DNA from: Bog-950 sp964631835
GTDB taxonomy: Bacteria > Bacteroidota > Bacteroidia > Chitinophagales > LD1
Assembly (NCBI GenBank): GCA_964631835.1
Contig: CAZWAD010000016.1
Location: forward strand, 1-64,000
Length of the DNA stretch: 64,000 bases
Direction of reading: 5' to 3'
In this document: positions 18,843 through 28,238 of the stretch, one piece after another
Position numbering within the stretch: the stretch's first letter is position 1
Layout: each line of letters opens with the position of its first letter
Program-made: the position numbers and the translations under genes
Notes under the pieces: model-generated
The model's input: the letters and a program-made list of their open reading frames with translations, nothing else
What the model was told of the DNA's origin: nothing
Databases searched by the model: none

Positions 18843-19181
18843 TCAAACAGGTGATGAAGTTTGGGGAGGCCCGCGCAGAAAATGATGCGAATAATCAGTG
18901 GCAGGAATATTTCTTTGATATAAAAAAGCGGGTTGATAACTGAAAAATACAGGTTGGCAGGCAGTATGTGCAGCTATTTCATCAGTGAAGAGCGACACAT
19001 CGAATTTACATACAGAGCAGTGGGCATGTTCCTCATCCTGATGTAAATGGTTTTCGCAATGTTCGGCAATTGAATGATGCTCTGAAAACAGATAGTGAGT
19101 CTCCTGAACCGAAACGGTAAACAAAACAATTAACGAAAAAGCAAAAGCAGGAATTCTGTATGTAATACCTTTGAATTTCAT
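18843..19181 (-). CDS. Small exported His/Cys-rich protein, probable metal-related
   Basis: 112 aa. An N-terminal hydrophobic segment (about 10-25, IPAFAFSLIVLFTVSVQ) is followed by a dense His/Cys/Glu region (SEHHSIAEHCENHLHQDEEH, then AHCSVCKFDV). Such small proteins are often found upstream of Bacteroidota TonB receptors for metals. It could bind metal in the periplasm or sense it for the receptor; this is inference. It is 80 bp upstream of the receptor gene with a hairpin in between. Confidence 0.65.
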   Translation of the reverse strand: MKFKGITYRIPAFAFSLIVLFTVSVQETHYLFSEHHSIAEHCENHLHQDEEHAHCSVCKFDVSLFTDEIAAHTACQPVFFSYQPAFLYQRNIPATDYSHHFLRGPPQTSSPV

Positions 19182-19220
19182 GTGCCTGTCAAAAATAATT
19201 ACTTTCAGGTATTACTTATT

Positions 19221-19715
19221 ATGAAGAAAGAACTGGTTTTAATCCGCCACACCAAATCAAGCTGGGGCAACTTTTCGCTACCCGATTTTGACCGCCCTTT
19301 AAAGAAAGACCGGATTGATGATGCCCACCGGATGGCAGTTAAATTAAAACAACTGAATCTTCAGCTCGATTTGATTATTTGCAGCCCTGCGCTACGCACC
19401 AAACAAACTGCCGGGCATTTTTGCAATGTGCTCGGTTATGATTTCAATAAAATCAATTTTGACAGCAGGCTTTATGAATCTTCTGCGGAAGAATATCTGA
19501 AAGTAATTCAGCAAATTGACTCCCGGTTTGGAACTGTAATAATCATTGGTCATAACCCCTCCATAACGGACCTTACCAGTTTGCTCCTGAACGAAAGAAC
19601 AGGTGAAATTCCTACAACCGGAACCGTGTGGCTTGAATTTGAAAGTAAGGGGTGGAAAATAAGCAAGGAAACTATCGTTAAATTAAAACACTTCCTGACT
19701 CCTAAAGCAATTTGA
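19221..19715 (+). CDS. SixA-like histidine phosphatase
   Basis: 164 aa from ATG 19221. Cytoplasmic phosphohistidine phosphatase of the histidine phosphatase superfamily. The phosphoryl-accepting motif is LIRHTKSSW (usually RHAKSSW) at residues 7-15, with a second His in IIIGHNPSI near residue 115. SixA removes phosphate from histidine phosphotransfer proteins in known cases; the target here is unknown. The open frame extends to 19182, but ATG 19221 starts right at the domain. Confidence 0.85.
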   Translation: MKKELVLIRHTKSSWGNFSLPDFDRPLKKDRIDDAHRMAVKLKQLNLQLDLIICSPALRTKQTAGHFCNVLGYDFNKINFDSRLYESSAEEYLKVIQQIDSRFGTVIIIGHNPSITDLTSLLLNERTGEIPTTGTVWLEFESKGWKISKETIVKLKHFLTPKAI

Positions 19716-19742
19716 CAAACATTTCTCCGTTAAGTAATTGTG

Positions 19743-19871
19743 ATGAAACCGACCTGCAAAATTGCAATTATTGTTTCTATTGCCCTCCTGCTTTTCCTAC
19801 AATCATGTGTTGTAAAAAGAGATTGCCGGGGTAACGTAAAGCATAAACTCTCCAACGGTATCTGGATTTAG
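19743..19871 (+). CDS. Very small lipoprotein, 42 aa
   Basis: Reads MKPTCKIAIIVSIALLLFLQ, then SCVVKRDCRGN and a short tail ending NGIWI. The N-terminus is a lipoprotein signal with lipobox LQSC, so the mature peptide would be about 22 residues attached to the membrane by a lipidated Cys. Similar tiny lipoproteins with a CRG...GIW tail occur in Bacteroidota. Function is unknown. It lies between the SixA-like gene and ppk1, same strand. Confidence 0.55.
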   Translation: MKPTCKIAIIVSIALLLFLQSCVVKRDCRGNVKHKLSNGIWI

Positions 19872-19988
19872 TTACAGGTTAATTTTTTGTTATCTTTCCA
19901 GGTAAGTGTTTTTTATATCCCGTATTCTTCTAATTTCGACACCCCGCAACTAAAGTCAACCGCCATTTTTTGTAAGTTGATGTTTATT

Positions 19989-22049
19989 ATGTCTAAGCAG
20001 ATAAAGTTTATAAACAGAGAAATAAGCTGGCTATCCTTCAACGGACGGGTACTTCAGGAAGCTGCAGACCCCAGTGTTCCAGTAATTGAGCGCCTTCGGT
20101 TTCTCGGAATTTTTTCAAATAACCAGGACGAGTTTTTCCGGGTTCGTATAGCCACACTCAAAAGGCTGGTTGTTTTGGGTAAGAAAGCCAAAGCAACCAT
20201 TCATTTTAAACCCAAAAAAATTCTTGGCGAAGTTCAGAAAATCGTGCTTTCGCAAGGCTCACTTTTCGAAAAAACATACACTGATATACAACGCCAACTG
20301 CGAAAACACAGCATTTTCATTATTAACGAGAACCAGCTTTCACATGCACAGAAAGATTTTGTCAAAAATTACTTCGATGAAAACGTACGCCCTGCTTTAG
20401 TTCCCGTGATGATTAACCAGGTAAAAAATTTCCCTTACCTGAAAGATAAAGTCATTTACCTTGCAATTAAACTTTATGTCAAAGATAGACCGAACCTGAA
20501 GCAGTATGCGCTGATTGAAATTCCGACCGATGTAGTGGAGCGGTTTATTATCCTCCCCTCTCACAATCAAAACAAGTATCTCATTTTGCTTGATGATGTG
20601 ATTCGCTTCAACCTGCCCGAAATATTTTCCTTCTTTCCTTACAACAAAATGGAAGCTTACACCCTTAAAGTTACCCGCGATGCGGAGTTGGATATTGACA
20701 ACGATATTTCGCAAAGCTTTATTGATAAAATTTCGAAGAGTGTGAAAGCCCGGCAAAAAGGAAATCCCGTTCGCTTTGTTTATGACTCTGCTATGCCGAA
20801 AGATTTGTTCGCTTTTATCAAACAGAGGATGAAGTTGCGCGACTCAGATAACCTACTTCCGGGCGGGCGGTATCACAACTTCAAAGATTTCATGCGGTTT
20901 CCGGCCATAGGAACCCGCAACCTGATGTATCAAAAGCTGAAGCCACTACAACACAAGCTGCTTAAACCCGGCCGCAGTTTTTTCGATGTCCTGAAAAAGC
21001 AGGACATCATGCTTCACTACCCATATCATAACTTTGCACAGTTTATCGACTTGCTGCGCGAGGCCGCCATTGACCCGGATGTAAGAACCATAAAAATTAC
21101 CCTATACCGTGTTGCGCGGAAGTCAATGGTTATTAATGCTCTGATAAACGCGGCTCAAAACGGAAAGCATGTCATTGCTGTACTCGAACTGCAGGCACGC
21201 TTTGATGAAGAGGCAAATATAAGCTGGGCAAAATATTTACAGGATAACGGAATACAAGTTATTTATGGCGTACCGGGCTTAAAAGTTCACTCCAAGTTGT
21301 GTTTAATAACCAGAAATGAAAGCGGTAAGCTTCATCATTATACAAACATCACCACCGGAAACTATAACGAAATTTCCTCTCAGGTGTATTGCGATGATTC
21401 TTTGTTTACCAGCGATTCGCGCATAACCCGTGAAGTTGAAAACGTGTTTGAGTTTTTTGAAAAAAACTACAAGGTGCATAACTTCAAGCATCTGGTTCTT
21501 TCACCGCACTCAACGCGGAAAAAATTCCTGAGAATGTTCGACAACGAAATTGAATTTGCCAACACCGGAAAGAAAGCCGAAGTTTTTTTGAAGCTGAACA
21601 GCCTGGTGGATGAAGAACTGATAGAAAAGATGTACGAAGCAAGCAAAGCAGGTGTAAAAATTCGTGCTATTGTGCGCGGAATATGCGCTTTGATTCCGGG
21701 AGTTAAAGGATTGAGTGAAAATATTGAAGTAATTAGCATAGTGGACAGATTGCTCGAACATTCCCGCGTTTTCTTTTTCAAAAATGGGGGCGAACAGCTC
21801 TGCTATATTTCTTCAGCCGATTGGATGGCTCGCAACCTTGACTCGCGGATAGAGGTAAGTTGCCCGATATATGATAAGCGAATCCAAAGAGAACTTTTGA
21901 AGATACTTGAAATTCAATGGAGTGATAATACTAAAGCGAGAATTGTTGATGCCACCCAGCAAAATCTCCACCGTACTACCAGCCTTTCAAAAAAGAAAAT
22001 AAGAGCGCAGGTCTCTATTTATACTTACCTGAATGCAGGCAGAAAGTAG
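19989..22049 (+). CDS. ppk1: Polyphosphate kinase 1
   Basis: Transfers the terminal phosphate of ATP to growing polyphosphate, reversibly. 686 aa from ATG 19989 (family about 690). The N-terminal domain begins KFINREISWLSFNGRVLQEA. The autophosphorylated His is in VPGLKVHSKLCL, and a second essential His in LEHSRVFFFKNGG. The frame stays open upstream, but the added residues are unrelated to the family. The SixA-like gene and tiny lipoprotein lie upstream on the same strand. Confidence 0.95.
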   Translation: MSKQIKFINREISWLSFNGRVLQEAADPSVPVIERLRFLGIFSNNQDEFFRVRIATLKRLVVLGKKAKATIHFKPKKILGEVQKIVLSQGSLFEKTYTDIQRQLRKHSIFIINENQLSHAQKDFVKNYFDENVRPALVPVMINQVKNFPYLKDKVIYLAIKLYVKDRPNLKQYALIEIPTDVVERFIILPSHNQNKYLILLDDVIRFNLPEIFSFFPYNKMEAYTLKVTRDAELDIDNDISQSFIDKISKSVKARQKGNPVRFVYDSAMPKDLFAFIKQRMKLRDSDNLLPGGRYHNFKDFMRFPAIGTRNLMYQKLKPLQHKLLKPGRSFFDVLKKQDIMLHYPYHNFAQFIDLLREAAIDPDVRTIKITLYRVARKSMVINALINAAQNGKHVIAVLELQARFDEEANISWAKYLQDNGIQVIYGVPGLKVHSKLCLITRNESGKLHHYTNITTGNYNEISSQVYCDDSLFTSDSRITREVENVFEFFEKNYKVHNFKHLVLSPHSTRKKFLRMFDNEIEFANTGKKAEVFLKLNSLVDEELIEKMYEASKAGVKIRAIVRGICALIPGVKGLSENIEVISIVDRLLEHSRVFFFKNGGEQLCYISSADWMARNLDSRIEVSCPIYDKRIQRELLKILEIQWSDNTKARIVDATQQNLHRTTSLSKKKIRAQVSIYTYLNAGRK

Positions 22050-22087
22050 GTTCTCTTTTTCTTGTGTTTTTTTACCATAAAGTACAC

Positions 22088-22116
22088 TTTTGTTATTGCT
22101 TTACCTGAATAGTTTG
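22088..22116 (+). promoter_or_regulatory. Probable promoter of the first B12-type radical SAM gene
   Basis: TTTTG at 22088-22092 and ATAGTTTG at 22109-22116 (one mismatch to TAnnTTTG) are 16 bp apart and 28 bp before the ATG at 22145. Confidence 0.5.
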
Positions 22117-22144
22117 CTATTTTTATACAAGGGTAGTCAAAAAC

Positions 22145-23740
22145 ATGAAAGTTACTTTTGCCGCTATAGGTTCCGAACAGTTAGCTATTGGGTTACTGTC
22201 AGCCATTGCGAAACGCGATGGACATAAAGTTAGCCTTGCCTTTAGTGCAAGCTTGTTCCACGACAGATTTAATCTTGAAATACCATGGCTTGCAAAGTAT
22301 TTTGACGATACGGAACACCTTTTGCAAGAAATTGAAGAACAAAAGCCCGATGTAATTGCATTTTCGGTTATTACGTCAACCTATCAATGGAGTTTGCACA
22401 TAGCCCGCGAGGTAAAAAAACGAATGCCTCATGTAAAATCTGTTTTTGGGGGAGTCCACATTTCCGCTGTTCCTGAAAGAGTTATTGCGCTACCCGAAGT
22501 GGATTATGTGGTAGTGGGTGAAGGAGAACTTGCCTTCCCTCAAATCTTAAAGGCTATAGAATTTGAGGATTTGACTACGCCTATTCTCAACACAAGATTT
22601 CGCGATAAACAAGGAAATATCATCAAAGGTCCCCAAGTGGGTTTTAACCAAGATTTAGATGCACTCCCGGCTTTTGACAAAACTATTTGGGAAGAATATA
22701 TCCGAATTGAAGACAAATATTTGACCATGACAAGCCGCGGCTGTCCCTATCGCTGCACCTTTTGTTTCAATAATTTTTTTGCTGAATTACCTGAAGGCAG
22801 AAAAGGCAAATATGTTAGGGTAAGAAGCGTAGAACATGTAATGAATGAGTTAAGGGCAGCTAAAAAGCGTTATCCTAATTTAAGAGCAGTGGATTTCCAG
22901 GATGACGTGTTTACTACAAGTAAGCCATGGCTTAAAAAATTTCTGCCGCTTTATAAAGAAGAAATAGGTGTGCCGTTTCAGTGCCTTACACATCCTCAGT
23001 ATATGGATGAAGAAATTGCACAATGGCTTAAAGATGCAGGATGCACAACCGTTCAAATTGGCGTACAATCTTTAGATGAAAATTATAAGAAACAAAGCCT
23101 GCGCAGATATGAGCGTTCAGATAATGTATTGGAAGCTGCGCGTGCTATTAACAGCGTAGGCATAAACAGTAAGTTTGACCACATGCTTGGCTTACCCGGT
23201 GAGCCTATTGAAGCGCAGGCGACAGCTCTTGAACTTTACAGGCAGGAACCCCCTAAGCGCATGCAAATATTCTGGACATGTTTCTTGCCCGGCACAGAAA
23301 TTATGAAAGAAGGGCTAGAACACGGTATTATTGATGAAGCCCAGGCCGAAAGATTGAATGACGGCAAGGATTTTTACTTCTACCACAATGTAGACAATAT
23401 TAAGAACCCTGCATTAGTAAAGGAATATTTTGCCTATGAAGTAATTTTCAGAATGTTGCCCGTAATGCCCAGACTTCTCAGAAGAAGAATTTTACCTAAA
23501 CATGTTAAATGGATTCCTAAGTCATTTGCCTTTGCTGTGATAAATGCAACAGATGTTTTTTCCGGCTTGTGGTGGGGCAATATGGAGATTTATGCTTACA
23601 TGCGTCATTACTTGTTCCATTTATGGCGCTTTGTACTGATTAAAATGAGTATCAAGCCCCCGAAAGCAACTAAAAAAGCAAAATCTGAATCAGCAGATTT
23701 AATTATTCCTCAGGTAAAAATTTCAGTGCAAAATACTTGA
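22145..23740 (+). CDS. B12-binding-domain radical SAM protein, copy 1
   Basis: 531 aa. N-terminal Rossmann-like cobalamin-binding domain (about 1-145, with FGGVHISAVPERV) followed by a radical SAM core with CxxxCxxC in SRGCPYRCTFCFNN near residue 203. The C-terminal ~130 residues are basic and hydrophobic. Class B relatives perform methylations or rearrangements on unactivated carbons, for example in hopanoid, lipid or antibiotic pathways. The substrate here is unknown. The next gene is a close paralogue on the same strand, so this is a tandem duplication. Confidence 0.88.
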   Translation: MKVTFAAIGSEQLAIGLLSAIAKRDGHKVSLAFSASLFHDRFNLEIPWLAKYFDDTEHLLQEIEEQKPDVIAFSVITSTYQWSLHIAREVKKRMPHVKSVFGGVHISAVPERVIALPEVDYVVVGEGELAFPQILKAIEFEDLTTPILNTRFRDKQGNIIKGPQVGFNQDLDALPAFDKTIWEEYIRIEDKYLTMTSRGCPYRCTFCFNNFFAELPEGRKGKYVRVRSVEHVMNELRAAKKRYPNLRAVDFQDDVFTTSKPWLKKFLPLYKEEIGVPFQCLTHPQYMDEEIAQWLKDAGCTTVQIGVQSLDENYKKQSLRRYERSDNVLEAARAINSVGINSKFDHMLGLPGEPIEAQATALELYRQEPPKRMQIFWTCFLPGTEIMKEGLEHGIIDEAQAERLNDGKDFYFYHNVDNIKNPALVKEYFAYEVIFRMLPVMPRLLRRRILPKHVKWIPKSFAFAVINATDVFSGLWWGNMEIYAYMRHYLFHLWRFVLIKMSIKPPKATKKAKSESADLIIPQVKISVQNT

Positions 23741-23783
23741 AGATGATCCGCTTTACGGAATTTACTGAAGTAAATGCAAATGC

Positions 23784-25359
23784 ATGAAAATTACTTTTGT
23801 TGCTATTGGCTCCGAACAGTTGTCAATAAGCCTGCTTTCAGCTATGGCAAAGGGGGCAGGGCATAAAGTAAGTTTAGCCTACAGTGCTGGTTTATTTCAC
23901 GACCGGCTATATTTAGAAATCCCTACCCTCGCAAAATATTTTGATGACACAGAATTTGTTTTGCAAAAAATCGAAAAAATACAGCCTGATGTGGTTGCAT
24001 TTTCTGTTATTACTTCTACTTACCAATGGAATTTGGCCATAGCCCGCGAGATGAAGAAAAGACTTCCTGCCGTGAAAACAGTTTTTGGCGGGGTACACAT
24101 TTCAGCCGTACCTGACCGGGTAATGAAGCGACCCGAAGTTGATTATGCTGTAGTTGGAGAAGGAGAGCCTGCATTTTTAGAAATATTAAAGTCCATTGAA
24201 GTCAAAGATTTTGCTACGCCAATTCCAAATACCAGATATCGTAATAGCTGGGGAAATATTATTAAAGGTCCTCAGGTAGGCTTTTATCAAGATTTGGATA
24301 CGCTGCCAGCGTATGATAAAACCATTTGGGAAGAATATTTGCATATTGAAGACAGGTATATGACTATGGCAAGTCGGGGTTGCCCTTATCGTTGTACTTT
24401 CTGCTTTAATAACTTCTTTGCCGAGCTACCTGAAGGGAAAAAGGGCAAATATGTGAGACTCAGAAGCCCTCAACATATGATGGCTGAATTGAGGGAGGCA
24501 AAAACGAGGTATCCAAATTTGCGGGGGGTAGATTTTCAGGACGATGTATTTACTACAAGCAAACAATGGCTAAAAGAATTTTTGCCGATTTACAAGAAAG
24601 AAATCGGTGTTCCTTTTCAGTGCCTCACTCACCCTCAATACATGGACGATGAAGTTGCTTTTTTACTGAAAGATGCAGGATGTTGCGCGGTGCAAATGGG
24701 GGTTCAATCTTTAGATGAAAAATATAAAAAAGAAAACCTGCGGAGATATGAACGGTCAGATAATATAGTAAAAGCTACGCGGTCTATAAACCTGGCAGGA
24801 TTGCATGGTAAATTTGACCACATGATGGGGTCTGCCTGGTGAACCTGTAGAAGCCCAGGCAATAGCTTTGGAATTGTACAAACAAGAGGCTCCCAGCCGG
24901 ATACAAGTGTTTTGGACATCGTTTTTACCCGGAACGGAAATGATGAAAGACGCTCTTGAACAAGGAACTTTGGATGAATCAACAGCCGAACGACTTAATG
25001 AGGGCAAGGACTTTTATTTTTATCATAATACTGACAATATCAAACACCCTGGGTTGATAAAGTTGTATTTTGCGTACGAAGTGATTTTCCGAATGCTTCC
25101 AATAATGCCCGCTTTTATTCGAAAACGAATAAAACCGCAACATGTTATCTGGATACCGAAGCCTATTGCTATAACACTTTTGAATGTTGCGGACTTATTA
25201 AATTGTTTTTGGTGGAACATGGAGGTTTATGCCTACTTCCGGTATTACATAACCCACACTTTCCGGTTTGCCTCTTTAAAACTGAAAAAAATTTTCCCTC
25301 GTGTTATCAAGCAAAGCTTCAACAACCCCAAAATGTTTCGTCAGGCATATTATAAATAA
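23784..25359 (+). pseudogene. B12-binding-domain radical SAM protein, copy 2, frameshifted
   Basis: A paralogue of the preceding gene, with the same KITFVAIGSEQLSISLLSAM start and SRGCPYRCTFCFNN radical SAM motif. The first frame stops at 24842, just after FDHMMG. Homology resumes in another frame (GEPVEAQAIALELYKQEAP) and runs to 25359. Removing one G from the GGGG run at 24827-24830 restores a 524-aa protein that matches copy 1 (FDHMLGLPGEP) through the break. It is therefore either a recent one-base frameshift or a sequencing/assembly error in a short homopolymer. The rest shows no other damage. Confidence 0.85.
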
Positions 25360-25451
25360 CAAGGTAAATCGTATTAAGCAAGCCTTCAAGCTATTATCGC
25401 GCTAAGTTTTTCTGTTGCATATTTACCAATTAATTGAGTTTAGTATTTGAT

Positions 25452-27140
25452 ATGATTATATCACCAAGAAAGTATCTACTCCACTTCCTGCTGTACTTGC
25501 TTTTGTTTTCGCTTCTTTTCCTCCAGTTTCCGTTATCCGGTTCTTTACCGGGTAAAGGTGATAATTGGTTTTTTCTTGCGGCCTACAGAAATATTGCTAA
25601 CTATTTTTCTGGTCTGTTAAATGGCACATATTTAGGTACGGTAATTTACCCAGAACACAACGTTTATGAATTCGGAAACTATTCTCCCGGTCAGGCCTTG
25701 TTTTTTTTACCATTTATTTATGTGGGTTTTGACGACCTCTTTGCCTACTACTGTTTTAATGTCATTTTATTTACTCTAAATGCATTTACCGTTTACCTTA
25801 TATCGGGTAAATTTGGTATTCAAAGCCGGGCTTCTTTTTTCTGTGGTTTGTTTTTTGCCGGAAGTAATTTTGCTTTTGGCAATTTAGATAATCCCGATGC
25901 TTTATTTCTGAGTTTCGGATTTCTTTCTGTTTTCTTTCTGCTTCGGTTTTTAAAAAATTTCAGAAATAAAAATCTATTGTGGTCATTTTCCTCTTTAGGT
26001 GTTCAGGTTTATTTTTCGAGTTACGGGTTTCTATTCAGCGCTTTGATGTTGGGTATTATTGGATTATTTAATTTACGTGAATTAGTAATTCCTTCCCGCC
26101 TCAAAGTTCTATTTTTGGGTGGTATTATACTGTTAGCAATTATATCTCCTTTTTTAAACGTTTACTTTTTTGCCCCATCAATTCTGTCAGCTTACAATCC
26201 AGCCGGGTTAATAAGCGATGCGGGAAAAGCATCTCTCAAAATTGTTGACTTCTTCCATCCGCTGCAGAACAATATGTATTACTCCATAATGCCCCACAAT
26301 GATTCAAACTGGCTTTACAAAACAAAATCAGCTTTTACTGGATTTGCATTGCCATTAGCCGGCTTATTCGGTCTCTTAAAATTCAAATCCCTTCACAAAA
26401 AATACCTCATTTCTGCTTTCCTGTTATTCCTTTTTGTTGCATTTGGACCATTTTTCCCTTTGGAAAACAAAGAAATTCCCTCACCACTTTACTGGATATA
26501 TTACAAGTTTAGCATCAACCAATATTTAAGGATAAGCGTACGTGCATACTTCTTCTGTGTGTTAGTATTGAGTTTGGGCGCGGCTAAATTTATTGAGTGG
26601 ATATACTTTTCTTATTCTAAAAAGGCTGCAATAATCTTACCTCTTTTTATTTTAATTGAGAATACACCTTACTCATTCGAAAAATATGAGAGCAAACCTC
26701 TAATGGATTTAGCTTTTCGGATACCCGATTTTGAAAATCATTCTGTGATTCTAAACCTACCATCGAGTTTATACTCCGACCACTACCCGCTTTTTCAACG
26801 CGAATGCAGAGAACGAAAAGATTATGAATTCGAGGCAGTAAGAGAACATATTTATATGTACGAACAAACGCTTCACCGAGCAAACACGATAAATGGCTTA
26901 ACAGGTTTTATACCACAATCAAGAATTAAAAACCAACTATTAATTGACCGGGTTACGAACGGAGACATGACAGGTTTAAACCAATTAATTAGAAACAATG
27001 GCCTAACTCATGTTATCTGGCAAAAAAAACTCACTAATGGATGTAACTATACCATCGCACTCGACCTACTAAACAAAAGCCCAAATTTGAAAATGGTAAC
27101 AGATAACGAGGATATCACAGTATATAAGGTTGACAGTTAA
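25452..27140 (+). CDS. Multi-pass membrane protein, glycosyltransferase-like, paralogue of 37239 gene
   Basis: 562 aa from ATG 25452 (TTG 25434 is also open). About ten hydrophobic segments span residues 8-420, followed by a soluble C-terminal domain. The C-terminal block (LNLPSSLYSDHYPLFQRE, then YMYEQTLHRANTINGLTGFI) is matched in the gene at 37239-38909. The topology is that of GT-C-type or YfhO-like membrane glycosyltransferases that use lipid-linked sugars. The assignment is inferred from shape, since no catalytic motif is certain. It marks the left end of the A+T-rich island. Confidence 0.6.
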   Translation: MIISPRKYLLHFLLYLLLFSLLFLQFPLSGSLPGKGDNWFFLAAYRNIANYFSGLLNGTYLGTVIYPEHNVYEFGNYSPGQALFFLPFIYVGFDDLFAYYCFNVILFTLNAFTVYLISGKFGIQSRASFFCGLFFAGSNFAFGNLDNPDALFLSFGFLSVFFLLRFLKNFRNKNLLWSFSSLGVQVYFSSYGFLFSALMLGIIGLFNLRELVIPSRLKVLFLGGIILLAIISPFLNVYFFAPSILSAYNPAGLISDAGKASLKIVDFFHPLQNNMYYSIMPHNDSNWLYKTKSAFTGFALPLAGLFGLLKFKSLHKKYLISAFLLFLFVAFGPFFPLENKEIPSPLYWIYYKFSINQYLRISVRAYFFCVLVLSLGAAKFIEWIYFSYSKKAAIILPLFILIENTPYSFEKYESKPLMDLAFRIPDFENHSVILNLPSSLYSDHYPLFQRECRERKDYEFEAVREHIYMYEQTLHRANTINGLTGFIPQSRIKNQLLIDRVTNGDMTGLNQLIRNNGLTHVIWQKKLTNGCNYTIALDLLNKSPNLKMVTDNEDITVYKVDS

Positions 27141-27149
27141 TTATAAGCA

Positions 27150-28238
27150 TCACAAGTCCCTTACAACTTCAATAACTCTTTTTGTATCATTCTCAGTCAT
27201 TGCAGAGTAAATAGGAAGGCAAACAATACGTTTTGAAATAGATTCTGAAACCGGCAATTTTGAAATTGAGTGATTTAAAAAAAGAAGTGTGTTTAAAGAA
27301 GGATACCAAATACGTTTAAAAAAAACGTTTCTCTTTTTACCGGCTTCAATCAACTTAAAAACAGATCGCTCGTTAGGTAATACTATTGGAAAATAAGAAA
27401 AATTTAATCTGGTGTTTCTTTTAAAACTCAGCAACTGAACTTTCTTCAACTCCCGGAATGCTTTTGTATAGGCATTTGCAATATCACTTCTTACGCTTAT
27501 TTCATGCGAAAGGTTGTCAAGAGATAAAATGCCAAAAGCTGCATTAAACTCATCCATTTTCCCATTGATGCCCAACAACTCTTCATGGTTAGCAGAATTC
27601 TTCCCGAAGTAACGTATTTTATAAACACGCTCTGCCAAATATTTTTCTTTACAAAAAACCGCTCCCCCTTCGACTGAACTTACAATTTTTGAAGCATGAA
27701 AACTAACCGTGTTAATTGTTCCGTAATTGAAAATAGACTTATACTTATATGTTGTTCCGAAGGCATGGGAAGAGTCATATATCACTGGTAACTTGTACTT
27801 TTCGGCAAGTTTCCCGATGGCATCAATATTACATACACCTCCATAAACATGAACTGGTAAGATTGCCTTGGTGTTTTCTGTAATTTTTTCTTCAATAAAA
27901 TCTGCATCCATACAAAGCGTATCGGGCTCAACATCCACGAAAACAGGCTTGCAGTTTTGCCAAGCAATACTTGAGGCAGAAGCAATAAATGAATGTGGAG
28001 TTGTAATAATTTCGCCTTGTTCTATGTTTAGCGACCGGATAGCAATCTGCAACGCCACCGTTCCATTTCCCATAGCAAATATGTAAGGCACTCGGGTATT
28101 CTTAGCAAGCCTCCTCTCAAATAATTGAACATATTTTTTGTTATTAGTAAGTTCTCTTCGTTCTAGAATATCGTCAAACAGTTTGTACAGCTCTTTCTTG
28201 TCTGGTACCCAAGGATAGTTTACGTGTAATTCTTTCAT
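27150..28238 (-). CDS. DegT/DnrJ/EryC1/StrS-family aminotransferase
   Basis: 362 aa. PLP-dependent sugar aminotransferase acting on nucleotide-linked keto sugars. The PLP-binding Lys is in FHASKIVSSVEGGAVF, so it is an aminotransferase and not the His-bearing dehydratase type (RfbH/ColD). Other blocks are AMGNGTVALQIAIRSL and TPHSFIASASSIAW. ATG 28238 overlaps the stop of the upstream glycosyltransferase (ATGA), so translation is coupled; the frame extends to 28268, but this start fits the family best. A keto-sugar donor could come from the CDP-hexose genes at 34.6-37.2 kb. Confidence 0.88.
   Translation of the reverse strand: MKELHVNYPWVPDKKELYKLFDDILERRELTNNKKYVQLFERRLAKNTRVPYIFAMGNGTVALQIAIRSLNIEQGEIITTPHSFIASASSIAWQNCKPVFVDVEPDTLCMDADFIEEKITENTKAILPVHVYGGVCNIDAIGKLAEKYKLPVIYDSSHAFGTTYKYKSIFNYGTINTVSFHASKIVSSVEGGAVFCKEKYLAERVYKIRYFGKNSANHEELLGINGKMDEFNAAFGILSLDNLSHEISVRSDIANAYTKAFRELKKVQLLSFKRNTRLNFSYFPIVLPNERSVFKLIEAGKKRNVFFKRIWYPSLNTLLFLNHSISKLPVSESISKRIVCLPIYSAMTENDTKRVIEVVRDL

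Noticed and set aside
24827..24842. Programmed frameshift in the radical SAM copy 2
   Set aside because: No slippery heptamer or following structure; a single extra G explains the break.
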